Shown here one piece after another: positions 7,846-16,455 of a stretch of DNA of 25,423 nt. The first letter of the stretch is position 1. Every line of letters begins with the position of its first letter. Source of the DNA: JABFRJ01 sp031365465 (GTDB taxonomy: Bacteria; Pseudomonadota; Alphaproteobacteria; Rhizobiales; Hyphomicrobiaceae); contig JANLYD010000284.1 in the NCBI GenBank assembly GCA_031365465.1, forward strand, positions 1 to 25,423, read 5' to 3'. The translations under genes and the position numbers were made by a program. Under the pieces are notes generated by a model that was given only the letters and a program-made list of their open reading frames with translations, did not search any database and was not told where the DNA came from.

Positions 7846-8364
7846 ATGTTCGATGCGGCGTTACTGGAGCAAGCGACGGGCCTGATCGGCACCTTGCGAG
7901 CGGGCGGGCTGCATCTGGCGACGGCTGAAAGTTGCACAGGCGGTCTCATTGCGGCCTTGCTGACCGAAATTTCCGGGGCATCCGACGTCGTCGACTGTGG
8001 TCTGGTCACCTACTCGAACGCCGCCAAAGTCGATCTCTTGGGTGTTCCCGGCGACCTTCTCGAACGGCATGGTGCGGTCAGCCGCGAAGTTGCCCTGGCC
8101 ATGGCCGAGGGCGCCTTGACGCGCGCTCATTCCGGCGCGGGAGGCGCGATTGCTGTTGCGGTCACGGGCATTGCCGGTCCGGGCGGCGGGTCGGCGGAAA
8201 AACCCGTCGGCCTCGTGCACCTCGCCGTCGCCCATACCGGCTTTCCGACGCGGCATCTGGAATGCCGGTTCGGCGACGTCGGCCGCCAGCAAGTGCGTCT
8301 GCAAACAGTCGACGCCGCGCTGGGTTTGATCGCATCGGCGGTGAGCTCGAGCGCGAACCTGTAG
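7846..8364 (+). CDS. pncC: CinA C-terminal domain protein (nicotinamide-nucleotide amidohydrolase, PncC type)
   Basis: Predicted to hydrolyse nicotinamide mononucleotide to nicotinate mononucleotide and ammonia in pyridine nucleotide salvage; cytosolic. The 172-residue product is a stand-alone CinA-C domain, without the N-terminal MocF/COG1058 part of full CinA. Visible motifs are LATAESCTGGLIAALLT, DCGLVTYSNAAKVDLLGV with the conserved Lys, SREVALAMAEGA and the glycine loop VTGIAGPGGGSAEKPVGLV. The ATG at 7846 is preferred; an in-frame GTG at 7810 would add 12 unconserved residues. The upstream ribosome site is weak in either case. Confidence 0.92.
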   Translation: MFDAALLEQATGLIGTLRAGGLHLATAESCTGGLIAALLTEISGASDVVDCGLVTYSNAAKVDLLGVPGDLLERHGAVSREVALAMAEGALTRAHSGAGGAIAVAVTGIAGPGGGSAEKPVGLVHLAVAHTGFPTRHLECRFGDVGRQQVRLQTVDAALGLIASAVSSSANL

Positions 8365-8558
8365 ACTAGACTAGCCCTGCAGCCACCGCCGCCGGATATC
8401 GTCACCAGTTATTTCCCATTGCCGGTCGGCGGCGCTGGACACCCGCTTCGAGCGGTGTTAGTTGGAGCCTGTCTTCGACAAAGAGATGTCGTCGGCCGTT
8501 TCTCATTTGCCGCTGGTCACTTGGCCCGGCTGACCGGAAACTCCGTTTTGTGGCGGAC

Positions 8559-8634
<76 letters not shown>

Positions 8635-8700
8635 CAAAGTTCAATCGAATGCTGGTGTATCCAGTGCCTTCGCTGGTAATCAAACACGGACGCCTGCCAA

Positions 8701-9108
8701 TCAACTTTTGGCCCAACTCACCACTTGCAAACCCTCAACGCGAAGATTCGCGATCGCTTTGTCGCTGGTCACCAGCTTTGCACCCAGCGCGCGGGCGTGA
8801 GCGGCGATCATGAGATCGAAGGTGCCGGCGCTGCGGCCTTGGGCTTTCGCGGTGGCGCGAACGGTAGCGTGAAACTCGGCCGCGTCAGGATCCCAGGGGT
8901 GGACAGTGACGCGCGAGAGGAACGCGCGGACGGCGGCCATGACGGCGGGTGCTTCGGGGCGGAGACGCGCGCCGTAAATCAGTTCGGCCATCGTCACGGT
9001 CGAGATGCCGATGGCGGTTGCGCCTGAGCGTCGCATCGCGGTTACGGTGGACCGATCAGCACGCATCAGGCGTGATGCCGTGTCGGTATCGAGGAGATAA
9101 TCGGCCAG
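8701..9108 (-). CDS. vapC: VapC-like PIN-domain toxin (ribonuclease) with non-standard start
   Basis: PIN-domain toxins are Mg-dependent ribonucleases that cut tRNA, rRNA or mRNA when freed from their antitoxin. All four acidic positions are present if translation starts at CTG (9106-9108): Asp7 in YLLDTDTASRL, Glu42 in TVTMAELIYGA, Asp98 in AGTFDLMIAAHA and Asp116 in LVTSDKAIANL, for 135 residues. The frame has no ATG, GTG or TTG between the antitoxin stop (TGA 9112-9114) and the first Asp. The first ATG (9064-9066) would remove the strand with Asp7. The toxin is in the same reading frame as the antitoxin, separated by that one TGA and one further codon. Either CTG is used by coupled re-initiation, or the toxin is N-terminally damaged. 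Confidence 0.82.
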   Translation of the reverse strand: MADYLLDTDTASRLMRADRSTVTAMRRSGATAIGISTVTMAELIYGARLRPEAPAVMAAVRAFLSRVTVHPWDPDAAEFHATVRATAKAQGRSAGTFDLMIAAHARALGAKLVTSDKAIANLRVEGLQVVSWAKS

Positions 9109-9111
9109 TTG

Positions 9112-9393
9112 TCAGGCGCGCCGTTTCTTTGCGGCCGATCGCGGTGCGTCGCCACCGAACGGGTCCCGCAGGTCGTCGGTCGGCTGGTCGCGGTCAGCGA
9201 GGAAATCGGCAGGCAGTGCGAGGGTTGCGACATAGGCGAAATAATCATCCCATGAGTTTCGCGGCTTCGAGAGGACGATATCGCCGGTTGCGGCGTCGCG
9301 GCGCACGTCGACTTCGTCGCCCTCGAAGCGGTATTCGGCCGGTAGGCGGACAGCTTGGCTGCCGCCGTTGGTGAAAATTTTGGCTTTTGTCAC
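9112..9393 (-). CDS. vapB: VapB-like antitoxin (AbrB/SpoVT fold)
   Basis: A 93-residue antitoxin with an N-terminal swapped-hairpin DNA-binding domain (KAKIFTNGGSQAVRLPAEYRFEGDEVDVRR, about residues 3-32). A toxin-binding tail carries SWDDYFAYV and acidic segments. It represses its own operon and neutralises the VapC RNase. The GTG at 9391-9393 is preferred because GAGG lies six bases upstream (9400-9403). The ATG at 9403-9405 would lie inside the palindrome and lacks a ribosome site. The stop is six bases before the proposed vapC start. Confidence 0.88.
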   Translation of the reverse strand: MTKAKIFTNGGSQAVRLPAEYRFEGDEVDVRRDAATGDIVLSKPRNSWDDYFAYVATLALPADFLADRDQPTDDLRDPFGGDAPRSAAKKRRA

Positions 9394-9403
9394 GGCACAC
9401 CTC

Positions 9404-9428
9404 ATGTATATATAATAAATATATACAT
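9404..9428. promoter_or_regulatory. Perfect 10-bp inverted repeat: probable VapB operator and promoter
   Basis: ATGTATATAT (9404-9413), a 5-base spacer and ATATATACAT (9419-9428) form a perfect inverted repeat directly upstream of the antitoxin ribosome site. It is strikingly AT-rich in a GC-rich window and contains TATA-type -10 sequences on the minus strand. AbrB-fold antitoxins bind such palindromes as dimers, so autoregulation is likely. Confidence 0.75.
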
Positions 9429-9528
9429 CGAACCCTACGTTTTCCGCTAGTAGCCTTGTTGTGTCGTTCGAGCCGTCGTTTGGGAAGCGGCTGATGGACG
9501 AGTGCCGCGACGCGAACCGGATGGCGCG

Positions 9529-10389
9529 TCAGGCGATCGCTTCGACGTCTACGGCGACGCTCATGGTCTGGTTGCCGCCACCTAACAGAACGCCGCTGAT
9601 CGGGCTGATGTCGTCGTAATCGCGGCCGTAGGCGACGGTGATGTGTTCGCCATTGGGGATCATGCCGTTGGTTGGATCGAAATCGATCCAACCGGTGTGC
9701 GGCGACCATACCGAGATCCAGGCGTGCGACGCGTCGGTGCCCTTGAGCTTGATCTGGCCAGGTGGCGGGCGCGTCAACAAATAGCCGCTGACGTAGCGCG
9801 CCGGGATGCCCAAAGTGCGAAGCGCTGCGATGCTGAGATGGGCAAAATCCTGACAGACGCCACGGCGCGAACGAAGGACGGTGGCGACGGGCGTGGACAC
9901 GTCGGTTGCAGTCGAGTCGAAGCTGAATTCGTTGTAGATGCGCAGTGTCAAATCCATCGCGCCCGCAAGCACCGGGCGACCGGGGGGAAACGACGGCTTG
10001 GCAAATGCGGCAAGGTCGGGTGTCAGAGGCGTTTGTCGAGATACGCAGGTGAACTGAAGCACGTCGGGGGGCGCTGCCGGCTCGGCATTGGGGTTGTCGA
10101 AGGCCGGGCTGGCGAGAAGATCGGGGAGCGGCACGCGTAACACTTCGACGGTGCTGGTGGCATGCACCGCGAAAGAAAGGTGTGCATCGTCGATGCGCAT
10201 GAGAACTGCCGTGTTGCCGAAATAGTCGGTCATTTCGCTGCGTTGCACGGCCGGCGGGTCGATCACGAGGTTGTGGCGGATCACGCGCTGCGTCGGCGAC
10301 TGGCGTGGACGCAGATGCACGAGGTGGTGCGATTGCACGACCGATCTGCGATAGTTGTAACGGGTGCTGTGGCTGATCTCGAACTTCAT
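9529..10389 (-). CDS. Transglutaminase-like cysteine protease/amidase
   Basis: A 286-residue protein with the bacterial transglutaminase N-terminal beta domain (ISHSTRYNYRRSVVQSHHLVHLRPR, residues 5-29) and a papain-like transglutaminase core. The catalytic triad is visible: Cys179 in RRGVCQDFAHL, His222 in ASHAWISVW, and an Asp in GWIDFDPTNG (236-238). No signal peptide or membrane segment is present, so it is probably cytosolic. Such proteins are thought to cleave or transfer amide bonds of peptides. Its ATG overlaps the stop of the ATP-grasp/alpha-E fusion gene by four bases (ATGA), so the two are translationally coupled. It is the last gene of the five-gene operon. The natural substrate is unknown. 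Confidence 0.92.
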   Translation of the reverse strand: MKFEISHSTRYNYRRSVVQSHHLVHLRPRQSPTQRVIRHNLVIDPPAVQRSEMTDYFGNTAVLMRIDDAHLSFAVHATSTVEVLRVPLPDLLASPAFDNPNAEPAAPPDVLQFTCVSRQTPLTPDLAAFAKPSFPPGRPVLAGAMDLTLRIYNEFSFDSTATDVSTPVATVLRSRRGVCQDFAHLSIAALRTLGIPARYVSGYLLTRPPPGQIKLKGTDASHAWISVWSPHTGWIDFDPTNGMIPNGEHITVAYGRDYDDISPISGVLLGGGNQTMSVAVDVEAIA

Positions 10390-13112
10390 GCCCGCGTCCG
10401 CGATTGCGCCCGGATCCAGCGCGGTTCCTTTTCGACAACGCTGAAATAGCGTCGCGTAATCGCGTCGATGAGCGATGGGAAGCCGAGCGAGACATCTGTG
10501 AGCAACGACCCGAGCGCGGGGCGCGGTTGCCCAGCCGGCGGAAGCGCAAGTGTTGCGATATCGGCTTGGCGCACCGCTTCGAGCATGGACGACGCCATTC
10601 GATGAATGTCGGTGCGGTCCCGGCCTTTGCCACCCTGCGGGAGACGTTCGATGTGCGATGACAGGTGGGCCAGCTGATAGGCCAAACTGCGCGGGTTGGT
10701 TTCGTCGACGATGAGCAGATCGAGGACGAGTGGCAGCATCGGATCCAAGCGATAGCGCGACCGATAGGTGATGAAGCTGTCGGCTAGCTCAAGTGCAAAG
10801 AGGGCATTCGGACCGTCGTCGATACCCGTTTCGTCGGCAACGAAGGCCATTCGCAGCATGCGTGACAGATTGAGCGCGCGCGAGGACCGGCGGCCCATAT
10901 CGAGAAACGACCAGCCGAAATTGCGGGTCATATTTTCATGGCTGAGGCCGTTGAAGGCCGCGACGACGCCGAGGCCGGTATCGATCAGATCCAGCGATTC
11001 GCCGATCGTCGACGGCATGGAATGCGGCTCCCAGCGGCGGCCGGAGTAGAAGGCATTCAAGGTGCGCCAGGCTTCGTTCGAGAGGCGGTCACGCGTGAGG
11101 CTGGCGACCTGATGCATGCGGCCGAGCGTCTGCGGCAAGGCGTTGACGCGGTCGGTGGACGTCAGCACGCGATTAGCCAATTCTTCCACCACCACGGAGG
11201 GATCAACGTCAGAGGACGTCACGGCTTGAGATCTCGAGTCGGGATCGAGCATGTCGTTCAACAGGGCCCGCATCAGTGTGGCGCCCATGCGGGGGCCGAC
11301 GTCGGCCTCGATCCGGCCGAGACAGTTGCGCAAAACGCGAAACGTCCAGTCGACGTTCTCGATGTAGCGTCCCAACCAGAACAGATTGTCGGCGGCACGA
11401 CTGGGCAAATCGTGGGGCGTGCGCTCTATGTGTGCCGTGGTGATCGCGGGGCGCAGAAGGCTTTGGAAAGCCGGCTGAGCCTCGTCGCTCAAGACCCAGA
11501 CGTCGCGCGATGCGGTGTCGGTCGAGGTGACTGCCATGGAGCCTCCCGGATTGACCGTCATGGCCAGCCCGCCGGGCATGACCGCGAAGCCGCCGGCAAC
11601 TGCGGTGGCAAAGACCCTGACGGCGAACGGCTTGGGCTCCAGGCCGTGCGCGCCATACGATGGCGCGGTGCCGAGCGCGACCTTTTCCTCGGCGACCAGC
11701 GCTGCGCCGTTCAATTCGATTTCGGCGATGAGCGCACGGCGATCGTCTGCGGACATGAGTTCAGGGTCACGTGCGGCGGCGGCGCGACCTGGGCGGGCGG
11801 TCGTCTCGTAGGCGCCGCGAATGAAGTAGCGATCAAGGTTGGCCATCACGGTCGCGCGGGCTTTCGCATCTCCCAGCCACCATTTCTCGACATCCCATAC
11901 TTGAAGCTCCTCGCCGAGCAGGTGCTTGCACATCGCCGGCATATAACCGCCAAGCCCGCGATTTTCGGCCAGTGCGGTCCCCAAGGCGTTGACGACCAGG
12001 TCGGGATTTCTGCGGGCAGCCTGAACGAGCCCGACAGGCCCCAGGAAGCCGGACGGTTCGAGTTCGAGCGCATCGGAGGCCGCTGCGGCGACACACCTGA
12101 CGATCACGTCGATGGGCTGGAGACCATCGACGGTCTTGAGATGCACACGATTCTGATCGACGCGCAGGTCTTCGCCCTCGACCAGCAGCAGCCCGAGGTA
12201 GCGCGCCAAAAACGAATGGCTGAAAAAGTCGTTGTGATGGGGCCCGGGAGACAGCAGCGCAATGGATGGATCGCGGCGATTGGCGCGCTGGCGCAGGCTC
12301 GTCTGCATCTGCCTGAAGAACGGGGCGACGCGGACGGCCTTGGACGCGCTGAACAGATCGCCGGAAACATGGGTCAGCACGGTGCGATTGGCCAATGCGT
12401 AGCCGATGCCGGCAGGCGTTTCGACGTGGGTGTCGACGACACGCCATGCGCCGTCGGTACCGCGCGTCAGATCAACGGCGAAGAACTGGATGCGACCAGA
12501 CTTCGGCTCGATCGCCTGACAGGGACGCAGATAGGACGGATCGCTGAAGACAAGTTGCGCTGGAATCACGCCGCGCTCCAGAAGCGTCTGGGGGCCGTAG
12601 ACGTCTTTGAGCACGGCTTCCAGCAGGCGCGCACGCTGCACGACGGCGGCTTCGATGCCGGCCCAATCCTTGGCGGTGAAAATGAGCGGCATCAGATCGA
12701 GCCGCCAGGGCTGCAGATTGCGCGAGGGATCGGCGAACAGGTCATGAGCGATGCCGGTCTCACGCACGCGGTGATTGATGCGATCGATGCGCGACAGGCG
12801 CTGCTCGTGCGTCAGCGCAGCGAGGCCGGTCAGCACCGAATTCCAATGCGGCGCGACTTTACCGCCGACGCCCCGCAGTTCGTCGAAAGCGTCGTTCGGC
12901 TTGTAATCGGCGGTAATGCCCCGGATCAGAGCGTCCGCATCCGAGGCTGACAGACTGTGTGGTATGGGCAGGTCACTCCCGTTCGCAATGGCAGGCACAC
13001 TGTCAGGCGCCGGAGCCGCCGACCACCGACTTTCGTCAGCCGGGGGCGGCACCGGTGGGGGAGTGTACCAGTTGCGAAAGCGATTCCACCAGCCGTCGAC
13101 GGACACGCGCAC
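10386..13112 (-). CDS. Circularly permuted ATP-grasp / alpha-E fusion protein (ATP-grasp motifs degenerate)
   Basis: A 908-residue fusion. Residues 1-60 are a Pro-rich leader; about 70-540 form a circularly permuted type 2 ATP-grasp (COG2308) module; about 565-900 form the helical alpha-E domain (COG2307), which starts at LPSRAADNLFWLGRYIENVDWTFRVL. Conserved ATP-grasp landmarks include NLQPWRLDLMPLIF, ETPAGIGYALANR, LLSPGPHHNDFFSHSFLARYLG and LLVEGEDLRVDQNRVHLKT. The family RRxxDDxxxDP segment reads RCVAAAASDAL here (339-349), and the ATP-contacting Lys segment reads YFIRGAYETTARPGR. Catalysis is therefore doubtful. The GTG at 13110-13112 lies ten bases after the preceding stop; a second in-frame GTG at 13104-13106 is also possible. 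Presumed cytosolic. Confidence 0.93.
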   Translation of the reverse strand: MRVSVDGWWNRFRNWYTPPPVPPPADESRWSAAPAPDSVPAIANGSDLPIPHSLSASDADALIRGITADYKPNDAFDELRGVGGKVAPHWNSVLTGLAALTHEQRLSRIDRINHRVRETGIAHDLFADPSRNLQPWRLDLMPLIFTAKDWAGIEAAVVQRARLLEAVLKDVYGPQTLLERGVIPAQLVFSDPSYLRPCQAIEPKSGRIQFFAVDLTRGTDGAWRVVDTHVETPAGIGYALANRTVLTHVSGDLFSASKAVRVAPFFRQMQTSLRQRANRRDPSIALLSPGPHHNDFFSHSFLARYLGLLLVEGEDLRVDQNRVHLKTVDGLQPIDVIVRCVAAAASDALELEPSGFLGPVGLVQAARRNPDLVVNALGTALAENRGLGGYMPAMCKHLLGEELQVWDVEKWWLGDAKARATVMANLDRYFIRGAYETTARPGRAAAARDPELMSADDRRALIAEIELNGAALVAEEKVALGTAPSYGAHGLEPKPFAVRVFATAVAGGFAVMPGGLAMTVNPGGSMAVTSTDTASRDVWVLSDEAQPAFQSLLRPAITTAHIERTPHDLPSRAADNLFWLGRYIENVDWTFRVLRNCLGRIEADVGPRMGATLMRALLNDMLDPDSRSQAVTSSDVDPSVVVEELANRVLTSTDRVNALPQTLGRMHQVASLTRDRLSNEAWRTLNAFYSGRRWEPHSMPSTIGESLDLIDTGLGVVAAFNGLSHENMTRNFGWSFLDMGRRSSRALNLSRMLRMAFVADETGIDDGPNALFALELADSFITYRSRYRLDPMLPLVLDLLIVDETNPRSLAYQLAHLSSHIERLPQGGKGRDRTDIHRMASSMLEAVRQADIATLALPPAGQPRPALGSLLTDVSLGFPSLIDAITRRYFSVVEKEPRWIRAQSRTRA

Positions 13113-13122
13113 CCATCCCGTC

Positions 13123-16100
13123 TCAGTTCACGCGCCGCAGATCCAACGTCATCGGGAAATCGGGGTGGATCCCGCCGTGCTTTGGCGATTTCGTTCCGGG
13201 AGAATGGCCCATCGCCTCGAAGCGCGCGAGGCGGCGACCTTCGGCTTCGAAGGCATTGACGGGAAGCAACTCGGAACTGAGACCACCGGGATGGGCCACG
13301 TGATAGCGGCAGCCGCCCACGGAGCGCCCGGTCCAGGTGTCGATCACATCGAACGTCAGGGGCACGTGCGGCGCGATCGTGGGGTGCAGACAGGACGCCG
13401 GCCGCCAGGCGCGATAGCGGACGCCTGCGACCGACTCGCCGAACCGGCCGGTCGGGATCGAGGGCAGCGCAAAGCCGTTGCAGGTCACAAGATGCCGCGA
13501 GGTGCCGTCTCCCTGCACGCGGACCTGCAGCCGCTCCAACGAGGAATCGACGTAGCGCGCGGTGCCGCCGGGCGAGCCTTCTTCGCCGAGAACATGCCAG
13601 GGTTCGAGCGCCTGCCGGATTTCGATGCTGGTGCCGGAATAGTCGACCTTGCCGCAGACCGGAAAGCGGAACTCGAAATGCGGTTCGAACCACTCGTATT
13701 TCATGTCGATGCCGGCGGCTGCAAGGTCGGCGATGACGGTGCGAAAGTCAGCGCTGACGAATTGCGGCAACATGAACCGGTCGTGCAGCGCGGTACCCCA
13801 ACGGACTAGCGGACGTTTGTAGGGCTTTTCCCAGAACCAGGCGATGAGCGCACGAACGAGAAGTTGCTGCGCGAGGCTCATGCGCTCGTGCGGCGGCATT
13901 TCAAAAGAGCGGAACTCGACAAGGCCGAGGCGGCCGGCCGGCCCATCGGGCGAGTACAGTTTGTCGATGCAGATTTCCGCGCGGTGGGTGTTGCCGCTGA
14001 CGTCGACGAGGAGATGACGGAAAATGCGGTCGACGACCCAGGGCGGAGTGCCTTTGGTGTAGTCGAAGGCCCGGTCCAAGGCGATTTCGAGTTCGTAGAG
14101 TTGGTCGTGGCGGGCCTCGTCCATGCGCGGCGCTTGACTTGTCGGACCGATGAACAGGCCAGAAAACAGGTAGGACAGCGACGGGTGGTTCTGCCAATAC
14201 GTGATGACGCTGGCCAGCAAGTCGGGCCGGCGCAGAAAGGGGCTGTCGGCCGCCGTCTTGCCGCCGACGACGATATGCGCGCCGCCGCCAGTGCCGGTGT
14301 GGCGGCCATCGAGCATGAATTTTTCGGTGCCGAGGCGGGACTGGCGAGCATCCTCGTAGACGCCAGAGGTGACCGCGACGAGTTCGTTCCAGTTCGCCGA
14401 GGGCTGGATATTGACCTCGATCACGCCGGGGTCTGGGGTTACTTTGATGACGGCAAGATGCGGATCGTCGGGCGGCGCATAGCCGTCGATACGCACGGCA
14501 TGGCCGCCTGAAGCAGCGGTGGTTTCAACCGCCGAGACGAGTGCCGCATAGTCTTCGGCATCGGCAACCGGCGGCAGGAACACGTTGAGATAGCCATCGC
14601 GCGGTTCGACGGCCAGTGCCGTACGGACGGCGCCGCCAACGTCGTTGGCGCTCGGAAATGACTCGGCCGCAGCGTCCAGACCGGCGGCTTGGCGCTGGCG
14701 TTGCAATGTCTGCCGGTCCGGCAACGGCGCGCGTTCGGCGAAGGGGTCGAGTGGCTCGACGCGCGGCTGGTGCACGGGGTCCAGATAGGCCAGCGACGAA
14801 ATCGGTAGCCGGTAGCCGACCGGCGAATCGCCCGGCACGAGGTAGAGGCGCTCGCGGCGAAGCGCCCAACGCTCGGTCATCCAGCGACGGGTCTGATCGC
14901 GGCTTTGCCACACCTGAATCGGCAGAACATAGCCAGTGGGCTTGCCGAGGCCGCGTGCGAACACTGCGACGAGGCGAGCGCGCTCGGCGGGATCTTCGAG
15001 TTTGTTTGAGGCGGGATCGACGCCGATCGGAAGCTTTTGTTCGTTGAGCGCGAAATGCCCGGGGTCTTCGTAGGCGGGGATGCCGCTGTCGGCTGGCAGT
15101 CCGAGATTGACGCAGAGCTGGGACGTGAACTGCGCGGCTGTGTCTGCATCTGCGGGGGCGTTTCGCTTGAGATCGACGAGTTGGGGACGCTGCCAGAGCG
15201 GATCGCCATCGGTGCGCCAGTAGACAGAATAAGACCAGCGCGGCAGCTGTTCGCCGGGATACCATTTGCCCTGCCCGTAATGGAGCAGGCCATCGGGAGC
15301 GAAGCGCTCGCGCAGCCGGTCGATCAGCTCCTGTGCAAAGCGTTGCTTGGTGGGGCCTACGGCGGCGTTGTTCCATTCCGCGCCGTTCATGTCGTCGATC
15401 GACACGAAGGTCGGCTCGCCGCCCATGGTCAGGCGCACATCGCCGGCATCGAGGCGGCGCTCGACGGCGCTGCCGGCGGCCAGTATTTCCTGCCAAACGG
15501 GCTCACGATACGGCATCGTCACGCGCGGCGTTTCGAGAATGCGCGTGACTGCCATGGCGAAGCCGAATTCGACCTTGGCCTTGTCGTGGGCACCACTGAT
15601 CGGCGCGGCGCTGGACGGTTTGGGGGTGGCAGCAAGCGGAATGTGACCTTCGCCGGCCAACAAGCCCGACGTGGCGTCGAGGCCAATCCAGCCCGCACCC
15701 GGCAGATACGCTTCGGCCCAGGCGTGCAGATCGGTGAAATCGGCCGACGGACCCTCGGGGCCATCGAGCGGCTTCACGTCCGGTGTGAGCTGGATGAGAT
15801 AGCCGGACACGAAGCGTGCGGCGATACCGAGCCGCCGTAAAATCTGCACCAGCAGCCACGCGCTGTCGCGGCACGACCCGGAGCCGAGTTCCAGGGTCGC
15901 GTCGGGGGCCTGGACGCCTGGTTCCATGCGGATGAGGTATTTGACCTGCTCGGAGATCTTGCGATTGAGATCGCAGATGTAGTCCAGGGTCGTGCCAGTA
16001 CTAGTACGATCGAGTTTGTTCATGTAGGCGGACAGCGCCGGCCCGTCAGCGGTCGTCTCGAGATATGGACTCAGTTCGGCGGCAAGCTCGGGCGCGTAGC

Positions 16101-16413
16101 TGAAGGGCCATTCCTTCGCACTGTCGTCGACGAAGAAGTTGAAGGGATTGATGACGGCCATGTCGACGACCAGGTCGACGGTCGCCGAAAACACCTTCGT
16201 TTTTTCCGGCACGATGATGCGGGCAAGAAAGTTGCCGAACGGATCCTGCTGCCAGTTGATGAAATGTTCGGCGGGCGCAATCGTCAACGAATAGGACAGC
16301 ACGGGCGTGCGGCAGTGGGGGGCTGGACGCAGGCGCACGATGTGCGGCGCCATTCCGACGAGACGATCGTACTTGTACTCGGTCCGATGCGTGAGCGCGA
16401 CTTGGAGAGTCAT
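13123..16413 (-). CDS. Transglutaminase / DUF2126 (permuted glutamine synthetase-like ligase) fusion protein
   Basis: A 1096-residue two-part enzyme. Residues 1-290 form a bacterial transglutaminase: N-terminal beta domain, then the core with Cys181 (GSGSCRDSAWLL), His230 (DFTDLHAWAEAYL) and Asp246 (GWIGLDATSG). Residues about 320-1096 are DUF2126 (COG4196), which Iyer and colleagues interpreted as a circularly permuted glutamine synthetase-like amide ligase. Possible ligand motifs are LTMGGEPTFVSIDD (328-341), GGGAHIVVGGKT (709-720), GNTHRAEICIDKLY (807-820) and LGLVEFRSFEMPPHERM (829-845). The ATG at 16411-16413 follows AGGGATAGG; an upstream frame extension of 11 residues was rejected. Ligase and protease activities in one chain suggest that a peptide is both built and cleaved or transferred. 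Substrate unknown. Confidence 0.92.
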   Translation of the reverse strand: MTLQVALTHRTEYKYDRLVGMAPHIVRLRPAPHCRTPVLSYSLTIAPAEHFINWQQDPFGNFLARIIVPEKTKVFSATVDLVVDMAVINPFNFFVDDSAKEWPFSYAPELAAELSPYLETTADGPALSAYMNKLDRTSTGTTLDYICDLNRKISEQVKYLIRMEPGVQAPDATLELGSGSCRDSAWLLVQILRRLGIAARFVSGYLIQLTPDVKPLDGPEGPSADFTDLHAWAEAYLPGAGWIGLDATSGLLAGEGHIPLAATPKPSSAAPISGAHDKAKVEFGFAMAVTRILETPRVTMPYREPVWQEILAAGSAVERRLDAGDVRLTMGGEPTFVSIDDMNGAEWNNAAVGPTKQRFAQELIDRLRERFAPDGLLHYGQGKWYPGEQLPRWSYSVYWRTDGDPLWQRPQLVDLKRNAPADADTAAQFTSQLCVNLGLPADSGIPAYEDPGHFALNEQKLPIGVDPASNKLEDPAERARLVAVFARGLGKPTGYVLPIQVWQSRDQTRRWMTERWALRRERLYLVPGDSPVGYRLPISSLAYLDPVHQPRVEPLDPFAERAPLPDRQTLQRQRQAAGLDAAAESFPSANDVGGAVRTALAVEPRDGYLNVFLPPVADAEDYAALVSAVETTAASGGHAVRIDGYAPPDDPHLAVIKVTPDPGVIEVNIQPSANWNELVAVTSGVYEDARQSRLGTEKFMLDGRHTGTGGGAHIVVGGKTAADSPFLRRPDLLASVITYWQNHPSLSYLFSGLFIGPTSQAPRMDEARHDQLYELEIALDRAFDYTKGTPPWVVDRIFRHLLVDVSGNTHRAEICIDKLYSPDGPAGRLGLVEFRSFEMPPHERMSLAQQLLVRALIAWFWEKPYKRPLVRWGTALHDRFMLPQFVSADFRTVIADLAAAGIDMKYEWFEPHFEFRFPVCGKVDYSGTSIEIRQALEPWHVLGEEGSPGGTARYVDSSLERLQVRVQGDGTSRHLVTCNGFALPSIPTGRFGESVAGVRYRAWRPASCLHPTIAPHVPLTFDVIDTWTGRSVGGCRYHVAHPGGLSSELLPVNAFEAEGRRLARFEAMGHSPGTKSPKHGGIHPDFPMTLDLRRVN

Positions 16414-16455
16414 CCTATCCCTTTGTGTGCGCAGGATTGCTCCCACGTGATCTCA

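Noticed and set aside
9471..9492. AGCCG/CGGCT inverted repeat after the last transglutaminase gene
   Set aside because: Five pairs with a 12-base loop and no T-run; not convincing as the operon terminator.
9245..10633. A 462-codon minus-strand frame across the transglutaminase and antitoxin region
   Set aside because: It overlaps the clear transglutaminase in another frame, and its Arg/Pro/Ser-rich translation is low in hydrophobic residues; a shadow of GC-rich codon bias.
10938..12950. A 670-codon open frame on the plus strand opposite the ATP-grasp/alpha-E fusion
   Set aside because: The minus strand encodes a recognisable two-domain protein with family motifs throughout. The plus-strand translation has no domain-like pattern and is rich in Arg, Gly and Ala as expected for an antisense frame in GC-rich DNA.
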